Below are positions 30,656 through 41,352 of a DNA stretch of 64,000 bases, one piece after another (positions within the stretch are counted from its first letter, which is position 1; each line of letters opens with the position of its first letter). This DNA is from Eutreptiella sp. 'Long Island Sound 2002'. Lineage: Eukaryota; Euglenozoa; Euglenophyceae; Eutreptiales; Eutreptiaceae. The stretch lies in assembly GCA_964036045.1 (NCBI GenBank), contig OZ038378.1, positions 164,958,549 through 165,022,548 of the forward strand, read 5' to 3'. The notes below the pieces were generated by a model. It searched no databases. It worked only from the letters and a program-made list of their open reading frames with translations, and was not told the origin of the DNA. The position numbers were made by a program, and so were the translations under genes.

Positions 30656-33600
30656 CGGTCGCAGGATGGTGACGTGGGAAGCGCCGATCCATCCCTGTCG
30701 GGAGTCGGTAAGCACAAGGGGACTGCCGCGGGCGGAAGGCCCGGTCTGGCGCCCAGTCGCGGAGGCGGGGTGAGGGCAAGTGAAGGCACGAACCCTTGCA
30801 CCCGTCCGTCCTTCGCGACCAAGAACGTGTTTGATGTACTACAGGATCTATCCGAGAGTATCGGAGGATCACCCGGACCGCAGCTGGATGCTGCAGATGG
30901 GCAGCCTGAGCCCATTGTCCACGACCTGCACCAGTCGCTTGTGGAGCTTCTGGAACGGCCGGAGATCCTGAGTTTGCACGCCGTGCGCCGTGTCGGTCGC
31001 GAGCGGCAGTTGCATCTTAAGGTCCGTGCCTTATGCGGGGAAGTGGAAAAGGTTTTCGACGTGTTGGTCGACACGGGAGCTCAAGTCAGCTTGGTCAAGG
31101 CTGGCCTGCTTCCGCCAGAGTGTCTTACCGACAGTCGGAAACCTGTCAGGCTGAAGGTGGCGAACGGCCAGTACATGGTGGGAGGCACGAAGGAAGCGGC
31201 CATTGGGCTGCAGTTCGTGAACCATCGTGAGCTGAGCCGCCCAGACCTCGGCAAGGAAATCCTCCTGCACGGTAGCTTCTACGAGGCCGAGATGGACTGG
31301 GACATGATCGTCGGGTACGACTTCATGATGGAGACGGACTCCGGCGTCCTCCCGGCCCAGGCCTCCATGACCCTGTACCAGGACGACCAGCTCTCGTGGC
31401 TCTCGTCACCTGAGCACCATGTGGAATGCCAATGGATCCACCCCGAACGCAATCAGCTCGAAGTGGCCGCGCTGGACACTGAGCCTACTGGGCCAGCGAA
31501 CCAGGAGTACGGCGTAAGGCCGGAAGTGGCGTACCGAGTGGTCGCGGACCTGGGAGCGTCGGATCTGGCCCTGGATGCGTTCTCTTCAGGAACCTCCGCC
31601 CATCTGCGGGTATGTGAGAAGTACTGGAGCGCCCAGGACTCCGCGTGGAAGAAGCACTGGGGTCCGCATCAGGGATTGATGTGGATCCATTGCCCCCGTT
31701 GGGACATCCCAAGAGCGATAGCGAAGATTCGCAAGGACCGCTCCAAGGCAGTGCTGGTTGTTCCTATGGGATGCACCGAGGAGGAAAGTACCCGACATTG
31801 GGTAGCCTCATTGACCAACATGACCTTGAACAAGGTCGTCCTACCGGCTGGAGAGAGTGTCTATCAGGACGCTAAGGGACAGCCCATGCCACCCCAGAGA
31901 TGGCCAACAGAATTCCACTATGTGGATGGGGGCCTTGATCAGGCCGACACCACGGACTTCGTGTGTGTCAACCGCATCATAGCAGAGCCCTGGCGGCAAT
32001 GCTTTGCGGTTCCCCCTGTTGACATCGAAGAATCGGACTCCGAAGACCCCCTCACTGAAGAGGAGTGGGATCTGGTTCAGGGGTATATGGATCAGCCCTT
32101 TCATGACTGGGGAAACCAGCGTGAGGGCAAGGGCCAGGACAAAGCCTGGTGGGAAGTGGACTCAATCGTCTCCGGTTCCTATGACGGGAATACCTTCGTG
32201 CAGAGGGTGCTGGATCACATGTCCAGCCAAGACGAGCCGCCTGGCGGTAATCCACCCACCTACGGCGATCTGTTCCGAGGCAAGACCAGAGATGGCCCTT
32301 TGGGCCACCTGGGAAGACCACCTGAGCCGAAAGCGAGCGGGGTCGCTACCCCTCAAGTAAGCTCCGTGGTTCAAGTGCCCGGAAAAGCCAAGGCGGAGTC
32401 CGATGACTGCCCCAAGATCCAGGCATTAAGGGCCAGGCTGAAGCAGAAGTATGGTGATACCTTCTTCAGCGGCAAGCCTGTGTTTCCCCCACCGGTGCGT
32501 GGACCGTATGGCGAGGCCAAGATACGACTGAAGCAGGACCCCCGTGTGTATCGTCACCGGGAGTTTGCCCTGAGGGGCGAGAGGAAAGAAGCCATGGAGA
32601 AGATCCTCCGTGACTTCCTCCAGAGAGGCTGGCTTGAGCCGTGCCACTCCGAGTGGGCCTCTCCCTGCTTCGTCGTCCCCAAGAAGGTTGCCGGTGAGTG
32701 GCGGCTCGTGGTCGATTACCGCGGCCTGAACGCCCAAACGCAGCATGACAGCTATACGCTGCCCCTCATTGAGGACATGCTGCAAAAACAACACCGGCGG
32801 AGGATCTTCACGGTGATTGACCTGAAACATGGTTATCATCAGATGCCTCTCGCCGAAGAGTCCCGTGCCTGCACAGCCATGAGCACCCCACTTGGACCTC
32901 TCCAGTGGAAGGTGATGCCTATGGGCGTTACCAACGGCAATGCGGCTTTTCAGCGGATGCTGGAGAACCTGCTTGAGCCGGTGCGCGACTGTGCGGACCC
33001 CTTCGTGGACGACGTGATCATCGCGTCCGGGGACCCCAGCATGAGCTACGAGGAGCTCCTGGAGGCACACGAGAGGGACGTCACTCGAGTGCTGGACCTT
33101 CTGGTTCGGCACAAACTCACGGGCAGCAGTGACAAGGCCACCATTGCGGTAAGCGAGGTGGTCTTCGCTGGCCACGTAGTTGGGAACGGGCAGCGAAAGC
33201 CCATACCTGGCAAGGTGGCTGCGATTGAGCACTGGGAAAAGCCCAAAACGGTCTCTGAGCTACGGGCGTACTTGGGGTTCTGCAATTACTACTCGGGGTA
33301 TATCAAAATGTATGCCGAGTATGCAGCCCCCATGACGACCATGCTCAAGGGCAACCGAGAGGAGACCAAGAAGGGGTCCAAGAAGGCTCTGGTCTGGACT
33401 GAAGAGTCTGACCGTGCCTTTGAGGGGATGAAGCAGGCGCTGCTATCCGCAGTGGGTCTGCACCTCGTGGATCCCGACCGAGGGTTCGTCCTGCGCACCG
33501 ACGCTTCCGACTACGCCATTGGCGCTGTGTTGGAGCAAGTGCTTGACGATGGGAGGCACGTGCCCGTGGCCTTCTGGAGCCGAGTCCTGGCGGAAGGCCA

Positions 33601-35644
33601 GAGACGGACGTGGACGCCCCGTGAAAAGGAGGCGTATGCCATCGTCATGGCTCTCAGGAAATGGGCTGGGTACATAGCCCTCCATCCCGTCACCGTCTGC
33701 ACCGACCATCAGAGTCTGCAGTCGTGGCACAAGGAGCACGTGGACACCCCCTCAGGTCCCGCCTCCCGACGGGCAAGATGGCACGAGACCTTGGCCAAGT
33801 TCGACCTGACGGTTGTTTATATTCCTGGAAAGGACAACACCGTGGCGGACTGTCTCAGTAGGTGGGCCTATCCCGCCAGCAAGGGCATGCAGGATATCTC
33901 TGCCCATGGCGATGAGGCTGAGACCGCTGAAGCCAAGAAGATCATTGAAATGGAGCGCCTGATGGAGGAGGAGGGTGCCAAATGCTTCGTCGTCATGGCC
34001 GCAGATGCCCCCCTCGCATCGAGGGTGAGCAGAACGGTCAGTGTACTCGCCCCTGTGGGTGCCGCGGGCGGAAGGCCCGGTCCGGCACCCCCTGTGGGAG
34101 TGGAGTCCGACAAGCACCTCTTCCCAGAGTCTTGCCTCCAGGACGACTGGACCGACGATTACGCCAAGTCTGAGGCCTTTGCGGCCGAGTATAGGGCTGT
34201 GACCGACCCTGACGACGGGCAGAAGTGGCCAAAGGGGCTAACTGAGGAAGATGGCAAGCTCTACCGGAATGGTAAGCTGCTAGTCCCAGAGTCCCGAGTG
34301 CTCGAGCTGTGTGAAGCTTGGCACCACCACATGCTGCACCCAGGGGTCAAGAAGCAAGCTCTTGACATGCAGCGTCGGTTCGAGATCGACCATATCGTTC
34401 TCTACACCGCCATCAAGAGGGTCAGGAAGGGTTGCTCGGTCTGTCAGGCCTGCAATCCCGACAACCGGAACGTCAAGGGGGAACCCCAATGGACCCCGGT
34501 TCCTGACCAGCCCATGGAGAGCGTGGCCATGGACGTCTTCTCCATGCCCGAAGTGCACATTGGCAAGGAGACCTTTGACTGTGTGGTTCTCTGTGTGGAC
34601 CGCCACAGCGGCTACGTTGTAGCCGTTCCGGCACGCAAAAAGGGGTTGCTTGCCAAGGAAGTGGCAGTCATGATGATTCGTCATTGGCTGACCGTCTTTG
34701 ACATCCCCCGCACCATTTGCAGTGACCGAGGGCCCCAGTCTACTGGTGGCTGGTTCAAGGCTATGTGTTCCCTCATGGGAATACGACATGCCAAGAGCGT
34801 TGCCTACCTCAGCCGGTCCAACGGCCGTGCTGAAGTGGCTGGACGGCAGCTGTTCGAGAAGCTGCGCAAGATCCACATCACCAATCCACGGCGGAACTGG
34901 TTCGAGGAGATGTGGCCTGCTCTGAAGGCCCATCATGACACCCCCACTCCGGGCGGTTTGTCCCCTCACCAGATTCTGTTTGGCAGGGACCCCCTGGGTA
35001 GGGGACTTCCCTTGTCTGGTGATGGCATGGCTATGGATGCCAAGGAGTTCTTCGCGCGGCAAGAGCAAACGGCGCGGGACATCCGCCAGCAGCTTGAGAA
35101 GGAGCATGCTGAGCGTCAGAAGTCCGCCCCGAGCTCGACAGCGCAGAAGTTCAGGGTGGGAGACCCGGTGTGGGTGATCAGACCCCGCCCCATGGGCACC
35201 CACCGCACCAAGACCTGGTTCACACCCGGCGAGGTGGTCCGCAGGATTGGTGAGGACACCTACCGCATCAAGGTGGGTCACGGACAGTTCCGGGAGCGCC
35301 ACGAGAGTCAACTTCGTGCGCGGGAACCCGACCTCCGTGGCCGACATGTGTCCCTGGACTATGCCAGACATGAGGCCGACTCGGACGACGACTATGCTGA
35401 GCAGGACGACTATACTGTCGAGAAGATCCTGGCTCAGCGTCCGAAGGCCTCGGCACCCGGAGGTCTGGAGTTCAAGGTTCGTTGGCGAGGCTATGGGCCG
35501 TCCCACGACACCTGGGAACCCGTCTCCTCATTTGTGCCGCGGGTCAATACTCCCTTCATGGAGTACATCCGCAAGCACAAGACCAAGATCCACGTTTCGG
35601 ACTTGGCAGCACTCACCCGGGCGATTGCAGCCAGGGGTGCCTGA
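30623..35644 (+). CDS. pol: Pol polyprotein: protease, extra domain, RT, RNase H, integrase, chromodomain
   Basis: This is a 1,673-codon open frame in the same frame as Gag. Aspartic protease: DTG at 31070-31078, residue about 150. An extra domain spans about 31543-31935. Reverse transcriptase: VVDYRGLNAQT, FTVIDLKHGYHQ, and FVDD with its Asp pair at 33008-33013 (F replaces the usual Y). RNase H: TDASDYAIGAV, EKEAYAIV and TDHQSLQSW. Integrase: an N-terminal HHCC finger (about 34318-34455) and catalytic Asp 34532, Asp 34724 and Glu 34832, with exactly 35 residues between the last two. A C-terminal chromodomain (about 35410-35580; DYTVEKILAQ, VRWRGYG, DTWEP) marks it as a chromovirus and would direct integration to modified chromatin. 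All catalytic residues are present, so the enzyme may be active. The stop is TGA. Confidence 0.93.
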   Translation, partial: RSPCSQGPQLGRSQDGDVGSADPSLSGVGKHKGTAAGGRPGLAPSRGGGVRASEGTNPCTRPSFATKNVFDVLQDLSESIGGSPGPQLDAADGQPEPIVHDLHQSLVELLERPEILSLHAVRRVGRERQLHLKVRALCGEVEKVFDVLVDTGAQVSLVKAGLLPPECLTDSRKPVRLKVANGQYMVGGTKEAAIGLQFVNHRELSRPDLGKEILLHGSFYEAEMDWDMIVGYDFMMETDSGVLPAQASMTLYQDDQLSWLSSPEHHVECQWIHPERNQLEVAALDTEPTGPANQEYGVRPEVAYRVVADLGASDLALDAFSSGTSAHLRVCEKYWSAQDSAWKKHWGPHQGLMWIHCPRWDIPRAIAKIRKDRSKAVLVVPMGCTEEESTRHWVASLTNMTLNKVVLPAGESVYQDAKGQPMPPQRWPTEFHYVDGGLDQADTTDFVCVNRIIAEPWRQCFAVPPVDIEESDSEDPLTEEEWDLVQGYMDQPFHDWGNQREGKGQDKAWWEVDSIVSGSYDGNTFVQRVLDHMSSQDEPPGGNPPTYGDLFRGKTRDGPLGHLGRPPEPKASGVATPQVSSVVQVPGKAKAESDDCPKIQALRARLKQKYGDTFFSGKPVFPPPVRGPYGEAKIRLKQDPRVYRHREFALRGERKEAMEKILRDFLQRGWLEPCHSEWASPCFVVPKKVAGEWRLVVDYRGLNAQTQHDSYTLPLIEDMLQKQHRRRIFTVIDLKHGYHQMPLAEESRACTAMSTPLGPLQWKVMPMGVTNGNAAFQRMLENLLEPVRDCADPFVDDVIIASGDPSMSYEELLEAHERDVTRVLDLLVRHKLTGSSDKATIAVSEVVFAGHVVGNGQRKPIPGKVAAIEHWEKPKTVSELRAYLGFCNYYSGYIKMYAEYAAPMTTMLKGNREETKKGSKKALVWTEESDRAFEGMKQALLSAVGLHLVDPDRGFVLRTDASDYAIGAVLEQVLDDGRHVPVAFWSRVLAEGQRRTWTPREKEAYAIVMALRKWAGYIALHPVTVCTDHQSLQSWHKEHVDTPSGPASRRARWHETLAKFDLTVVYIPGKDNTVADCLSRWAYPASKGMQDISAHGDEAETAEAKKIIEMERLMEEEGAKCFVVMAADAPLASRVSRTVSVLAPVGAAGGRPGPAPPVGVESDKHLFPESCLQDDWTDDYAKSEAFAAEYRAVTDPDDGQKWPKGLTEEDGKLYRNGKLLVPESRVLELCEAWHHHMLHPGVKKQALDMQRRFEIDHIVLYTAIKRVRKGCSVCQACNPDNRNVKGEPQWTPVPDQPMESVAMDVFSMPEVHIGKETFDCVVLCVDRHSGYVVAVPARKKGLLAKEVAVMMIRHWLTVFDIPRTICSDRGPQSTGGWFKAMCSLMGIRHAKSVAYLSRSNGRAEVAGRQLFEKLRKIHITNPRRNWFEEMWPALKAHHDTPTPGGLSPHQILFGRDPLGRGLPLSGDGMAMDAKEFFARQEQTARDIRQQLEKEHAERQKSAPSSTAQKFRVGDPVWVIRPRPMGTHRTKTWFTPGEVVRRIGEDTYRIKVGHGQFRERHESQLRAREPDLRGRHVSLDYARHEADSDDDYAEQDDYTVEKILAQRPKASAPGGLEFKVRWRGYGPSHDTWEPVSSFVPRVNTPFMEYIRKHKTKIHVSDLAALTRAIAARGA

Positions 35645-37127
35645 TCAGCGCCCTGAGCTCTCCCCTGATGTGTTATGAGCGCTTGTGAGGCCGACGAATC
35701 GTCCCTTACTTGCTTGCTCTCTTCCATCTTTCGGTGACAGAGTGGCCACATACCCCCCCCTGCTGAATCCAGAGGAGGATGGCCCCTCTTTCAATTCTAT
35801 TCGTCACTCACCCCCCCTGCTGAATCCTTGGGAAACCAGGTAGGGCGACTGACCTTCATATTTTTGAGCTCTTGGGGCCTTGAAGCCCATACGACGTTGC
35901 GCAACGGATGCCGCTGTCATCGGCATTGCGATTTTTTGGTGTGTGGTCTGGTTCCATGGCATTTGCGGAATCCAGACCAGTCGACGTGTGTCTCGAGACT
36001 ATATATGCCTGAACTCAGGCGTCATCCTGTCCATCCCCCTGCATTTGCCTTATCCTGACCGTGGCGTGGTTTGGCACTCTGTTCTGAGTGTGTTTACACG
36101 CCTATTTACCCAAATTGTTGCTTGTTTTTCTGCCCTCCAGGATATGTGCATCTGTATGTTAAGTGTCATCAGCCCATCGCTGAGGGATGGACTGTTTTTC
36201 ACCACGAATCGGGATACAGAGGCGCTTTGAGTCGCCGTGTACATATCCTTACAGCCTGGTCCAGCCTGGACCAGTACTTGAGTACAGATTCTACTGTTTG
36301 AGTGCCCGTGATACCGTGTTGCCCTATTCGCTGTGATGTGTGGAGATCCTGATGGCGCCAGGCGGGAAGCCCAGTTGCCTGACTACACTCCCAGCGGTCC
36401 GCCACTGTCAGTCCCAGTGTGAGCCTACCGATTTGCAGACGCACTTGCATTCGGATGGCGGCCTCCGGTGCTCCTGACCTCGGTCAGTCTGCCTGGGAAA
36501 CTGGTGGTTTGAGGAGTCGACGCCTCCGCCCACACTGCATGAGGACTCCCTCATGTATGGCCACGCTTCGTGGTAGTAGGGCGAGGGAAAAGACGGCCTT
36601 GATGCCCGATCCCTTCAGGAGGAGTTCCCTTACGATTTGGGGTTCGTAAGGAGTTCGACTATGGCACTCTGGACTCGCGTCGTATGGATATGGACATGGT
36701 GCGCCCAAGGAAGGACCCGTGGGGACTCTCCCCAGTCGGCGGGCCTTGGGAAGCTTGGGGTAGCCTGACGGATCTTTGTGGTCGCTCTCGACTTGTGGGG
36801 CCACCTCGGCCGTCGTGTGACGCCTATGTTGGCCGTGTATGCCACTGCCACTGTGGTGGTGACCGTAGCAGCCGGCACCCGGTGCGCCTGGTATGGGTTA
36901 ACGGGTCCTTTGGATGCCGAACAATCGCCGCCAGGACCCGGGACTTGATACTTGATACTATACATGTGCTACGAGCTGTTACAGCAGCATACCTATCCCG
37001 CTGTGGGATACCTATCTTACTGTGACTTACTGAAGTGAGGATGTGACACCCCCCCCCCTTTCAGGGAGTGGTCCTGGGTACCCGCTGCCATGCGTGGGTG
37101 TTATCGAGCCCCCCCAGGGTTTGCTCT
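35645..37127 (+). other. 3' untranslated region of the chromovirus
   Basis: About 1.5 kb lies between the Pol stop and the polypurine tract, with no convincing ORF. A short motif (accccccctgctgaatcc) occurs twice, at about 35752 and 35811. There is no envelope-like or accessory gene that I can recognise, on either strand. Confidence 0.6.
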
Positions 37128-37138
37128 AAGGAGGGGGG
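37128..37138 (+). promoter_or_regulatory. Polypurine tract for plus-strand priming
   Basis: aaggagggggg abuts the TG of the 3' LTR. It is the expected position and composition for the primer of second-strand synthesis. Confidence 0.85.
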
Positions 37139-40084
37139 TGAAGCGGTACCCAGAACCCCATGGCCGGGTTACGGCATACAACCCGTCTCCGGTCCACTAA
37201 CCCCATGCACGGCGTGTTCCGTGCCGTGAAGCCCCGCATCGGCAACCGATGCACCGCCAGCGGAGATTTGTGTATCAGAATATCAGGAATCAACAGGGTT
37301 TTATTTTCATATTGTTTCCGTCAATTTTTATGCTTCCGTTCCGATACTCACTGTTTTGACTGCTGGCGGTTGGTTCGCGACTTTACCGTAACCGCCAGTT
37401 TAACTGTTTATAATGGAAATTTTAACGTTATCCGTCACGAAGGCTCCAAAGTCGCCAGGAACTGCATGGATGCTTCCGCAATTTTCATAATTAATACTCG
37501 CAACCTTAATCCGAATTTTTCAGGATGTCGAAATCGGATTTTCGACTTCGACATCCCCGCACTTGATTTGACCTCTTTCGAGTGGACCTACGTGCTTCCG
37601 TATGCACGAATCAACTTCCCTTTTATCCTGCCCTCCATTTGTCTTAAAGATATGGGCAAAACAAAGTTGATTCGTGAGGCCACTTGTGAAGGTCATATCT
37701 CGTGCCGCTTGCGAGTATTGACGATAAGGAAACGTGGGATGTATTCACAATACTCCCGACGTAATTTAGGAAGCTTCATATGCCTTGCGTTTCTACACAT
37801 GCGCGCTAGTGTAATGGATCATGGTCAAGAGGGTAGAGTTTGCGTTATAACTCTATGACCATGATATTGCGTGCGTTAAGATAACTTTCGAGTGTAGCGC
37901 GCAAGTGTTGGTGTTGCATAGGAACTCTCCTTGAGTTCCTATGAGCGATTGACACAAAGTTATGCCCTTGGAGGGGCATGACATATCGTGGTGGGAGCTA
38001 CATTTTTGGGCAATATTTGGTATGTGCCATGTGTTGTGTTGCGTGCCCATTTGGCGGGCCCATTGCTCCAAGACAAGCCCGCCAATGGACCTCATATTGT
38101 GCAAGCCCCTTCTCCGTACTCCCCACGGTCAATTGCAAGCCTAACCTTCGTGAAGGGAAGCTTGTGTGGTGATCCCGAAGCGATGCGTTGGGAGCAAGGT
38201 GTGTATTTTACATTTTTCCATATTTTCATGTGCCCACTTGGGAAGCAGCGCTCGTAACCTTTCAAGGCGCCCCAAGTGGAGCACATACGTGGGATCGAAG
38301 GTCATTGGTGTCAAGTCATTGTGTTTAGAAGGATTAAGTGATTGCACGATCCAAGCCAAAGATATTATAATATAATTATGCGCCTTTCAAGGCACTTTGG
38401 TTTGTCTTTGTGCCAATTTTGCCATTTTTGGCCCGTCATGATGTCAAGTGGCGACCGTGTATTTCAACGTTGCGCTCAATTGACATCATGACCCAAGTAT
38501 GATATGAGGGTACATACTTCGGTGCCCAACATATCTTGGACCCGGCGAATAGCTCCTCTTAGGCTTGGCATACCGTGGCCGCCATGTTGGCGATTTGGGA
38601 CTATCCCAAATCATGGGCTCACTTGGCGACCCTGCCATTCCCAATACCGGAGGAGTTGGGCGACGCCCCAAAGATATGTTGGACACATATGACTTGACAT
38701 CAATCCTATGGCACACTCCGGTCCAAGTCGGGCACGTGCCTCATTTGCCCTAACCATGAGCGTGCGCAATTTTGGCCGTTTTGAGCATTTTTCCACTTTT
38801 GCTGCCCGCCGTGCCCCATGTTCTAACCTTCGTGCACGCCGGACGCATGGACCAATGGACCATATATGACATGGGTGTTATGGGTAATGGTCCCCATGGT
38901 CCACACACCACGTGGGCGAAGCGGAGCCGCCTTCGTCAAGGCGCTAGGCCAAATTGAGTATGGGCAATTTTGCCATTTTTGCATTTGTGGACCCAATTGG
39001 GATCGTCACCACGCCGAGTGGCATGGAGATCTTTGAGAGCCAAGGGCATGGGAGTCTCCGTTGGACTCCCGGTGGATCACGTATGGAATGGCGGATCCGA
39101 TCTCCAAGCCGGCGTGGAGATATACTATTGGGAGCACACCGAATTTTGGCTCATTTCAAGCAGCCAAAATGACCCAATTTTGGGACCCCAATTTCCCCCT
39201 TCCGTGTGGTCAATTGGCGGCCCCATTTCTCTAAGCCCATAGGGAGCCCGGACCTAAATCCAAGTTGTACACTCAGATATGAGTCCTAGGTCCTGCCTCC
39301 TGCCCTGTGAGCCAATGGCCTCACCTTGGCCGAGCGAGCCGCGCGTGGGAATGACGCCAATTTTGGTGATTTTGGCATCATGACCCCACTTGACTCATCC
39401 GTGTTGCCCTGATGCCGGGACCTCAAAGGGAACCAGGTTGGGTGAGGGCTCCAGGGAGTTTGTACTCGAAGGGCATAGGGTCAGTTGCCTCGTCCCTACC
39501 TCTGACGGGTCCGGACGAGGGGTCAATTTTGGGAATTTTGGAGTTAATTTCAGTTTGGGCTGAAACAGCCCATTTTCAGCTACCAACTCCTGGGTGATAA
39601 TGGCGGGGCCATATCTCTGGCTCAGAGAGGAGTTGGGACCTGCCGTTAAGGGAGCATAGGGAGCCACTGTCGGTTGGCCTTGGAGCCCCTTGGTTCCCAG
39701 GAACTCGCCTGTGGCTGGGCGGGACACGTCTCCCATTGGCAGGGTTTCAGGGTCCAGACTGAGCAGGGCATGGGTTGTGTTTGAGCCCCCGCCCCCATCA
39801 GCCACTGAGAGGGTCGGACCTGGGATTGGGATATGAGTTGGGACTGAGTGTCTATTGTCCCTTGATGCCCTTACCCCAGTCCAGTCTTAACCCCATGTGT
39901 ACATATCCTGATGTGTTGCTGTACATACTTTCGTTCCCTCTTTGCAGAGTGGCAAGGATTCTGAAACGCTTTGTCACATGACACAGGCGTATTGATGCCC
40001 TTGTGAGCGTAGTGCCTTGCCTGCCTGCTCACTTGTGCGTGTCACCGCAGCGTCCCGTGGCCGGCCCCCCACGGGAACGCGTCA
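37139..40084 (+). repeat. 3' LTR of the chromovirus
   Basis: It has the same length as the 5' LTR (offset 14242) and is identical except for four substitutions I could see. It follows a purine run directly and is followed by CCAG. Polyadenylation of the element RNA would be expected downstream of 39962, the 3' counterpart of the predicted RNA start. Confidence 0.95.
37160..37858 (+). CDS. Copy of the LTR ORF in the 3' LTR
   Basis: The partner of the ORF at 22918-23616 lies in the 3' LTR. If expressed it would need an internal LTR promoter. The evidence for coding is weak, for the reasons given for the 5' copy. Confidence 0.2.
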   Translation: MAGLRHTTRLRSTNPMHGVFRAVKPRIGNRCTASGDLCIRISGINRVLFSYCFRQFLCFRSDTHCFDCWRLVRDFTVTASLTVYNGNFNVIRHEGSKVARNCMDASAIFIINTRNLNPNFSGCRNRIFDFDIPALDLTSFEWTYVLPYARINFPFILPSICLKDMGKTKLIREATCEGHISCRLRVLTIRKRGMYSQYSRRNLGSFICLAFLHMRASVMDHGQEGRVCVITL

Positions 40085-40088
40085 CCAG
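40085..40088 (+). repeat. Target-site duplication CCAG, right
   Basis: This is the partner of 22893-22896. The sequence after it (tccccatgacccc) continues the interrupted element A, as the uninterrupted copy at 41857 shows. Confidence 0.85.
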
Positions 40089-41352
40089 TCCCCATGACCC
40101 CACCACACACACCCACACCCACACATCCGCCCAAGGCCACAGCCCCGCCCATGGACAGTGGTGGCAGCGCTGGACCCACACGCAGCTCTGCGAGTTGCGA
40201 AAGTGGGCCCGGGGAGAGCCCTCCCTCCAGGGCCTGGTCCGCCGGCCCCGCAGGGGGTCGGCGGAGAACTGCCGCCTCCGGCCGGTGGGGGGGTCGATGC
40301 CACAGGCCGCATGGGAAGCCATGCTGGCTGATGAGGTCCATCCCCAGGGAGTCCACCCCCACAACCTCCCCGCACCCCAAGACCACCCGTATCTCCTCAA
40401 ACGCCTGCGGACAACCCGCCGCACCAGCTGCCCGTGCCTGTGCCTGCAGTGTACGCGCGCCCCTGTTTTTCTCTTTTTTGTTTTTTCTTTTTATTTCCCA
40501 AAAAAAAAAAAAAAAAACAAGTAAAAAAAAAAAAGACGAAAATTAGGGGGGGAGGAAGAGGGACACAACCACCCATGGCACACGCGCACCGCAAACGGCA
40601 CGCACACCGGTGAACAGGAGCCCAGTGGCCCAGGACACCGCACATGCAACACAACACACCGAGCGAGCACACCGGTGAACAGGAGCCAGCTGGCCCAGGA
40701 CACCGCAGACGCACCACAGCAAACCGCGCGGGCACACCGGTGAACAGGAGCCCAGTGGCCCAGGACACTGCACACACCTAGGGCGGCCGAGGGACAGGAA
40801 AGAACCAATACCCCATGGGTCGGACGCACTGGGGCGACCCAGCCGACCCACCGGGCCAGTGGCAGGAGCGGTACTCCAAGGCCACTGGTCCGAGCCCGGC
40901 CAGGCTGCATCGGGGACCATGGCAAACGTCACCCGGAGCCATGGAAGCAACCGGTGACAGGCGAGCCGGTACACAGTCCAGGAGGGGGTCACCTGCCAAG
41001 CAGAGTGGCCCCGCAACTCAAGCCACAAGGGTGAGGCGGTCGTACCGTAGACAAGCGGGAGCAATAGCCCTTGTGGTGAGAGATACTCCACACGGCTGGG
41101 CAGCCCCCCAGAGCTGCCGCCCAAAGGAGGGGGCATGTGGCCCTACCCATGGACACATGTGGGGACACCCTCCCACCCGGGACACATGGACCGGGTGGCC
41201 GCGACAATGCCTTCCCAAGCACATGCGGGAGCGGCTCAAGAGGCACCTGACATAGGGCAGTGGGAGGGACAGGACGTCCCCTTGGTAAGACCTTCTTCCT
41301 GCAATGTCAAAGGAGGCATCCCGAGCTCCCGAAGATACCTACCTACCTACCT
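40089..41352 (+). mobile_element. Element A, 3' part, ending in a (CCTA)n tail
   Basis: 40089-40416 matches copy B 41857-42185 and carries a plausible coding block (WWQRWTHTQLCELRKWARGEP, then MPQAAWEAMLADEVHPQGVHP). Relative to B, about 0.84 kb is then missing (B 42186-43028), so A has an internal deletion. After the deletion come a poly(T)/poly(A) stretch (A18 at 40500-40517), three 65-bp repeats, a block shared with B 43339-43455, a piece of about 200 bp unique to A (40934-41140), and a shared 3' end finishing in (CCTA)n at about 41337-41352. An oligonucleotide-repeat tail suggests a non-LTR-type insertion mechanism. No enzyme is visible. Confidence 0.5.
40605..40772 (+). repeat. Three 65-bp tandem repeats in the element A tail
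   Basis: Units start at caccggtgaacaggagcc at 40605, 40670 and 40735. The related array in copy B has two units (43186 and 43246) of 60 bp, so unit number and length vary between copies. Confidence 0.85.

Larger units (their letters stand above)
22897..40084 (+). mobile_element. 17,188-bp Ty3/gypsy chromovirus with 2,946-bp LTRs
   Basis: The element is bounded by two directly repeated LTRs (22897-25842 and 37139-40084), each TG...CA, and by a CCAG target duplication (22893-22896 and 40085-40088). The order is LTR, 11-nt self-complementary primer site, leader, Gag, TAG, protease, extra domain, reverse transcriptase, RNase H, integrase, chromodomain, 1.5-kb 3' untranslated region, polypurine tract, LTR. 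I could see four differences between the LTRs (22942, 24884, 24890 and 25039 against their partners). With the long open frames this indicates a recent and possibly active insertion. An uninterrupted copy of the target lies at 41353-42185. Confidence 0.95.

Noticed and set aside
30674-30676. GTG at 30674 as the start of an independent Pol ORF
   Set aside because: The frame is open back to the TAG at 30620 with no ATG before the protease. A separate non-ATG start is less likely in a eukaryote than readthrough from Gag.
35645-37127. An envelope or accessory gene after pol
   Set aside because: No frame over about 115 codons with signal peptide, membrane span or known motif was found. The stretch is best read as a long untranslated region.
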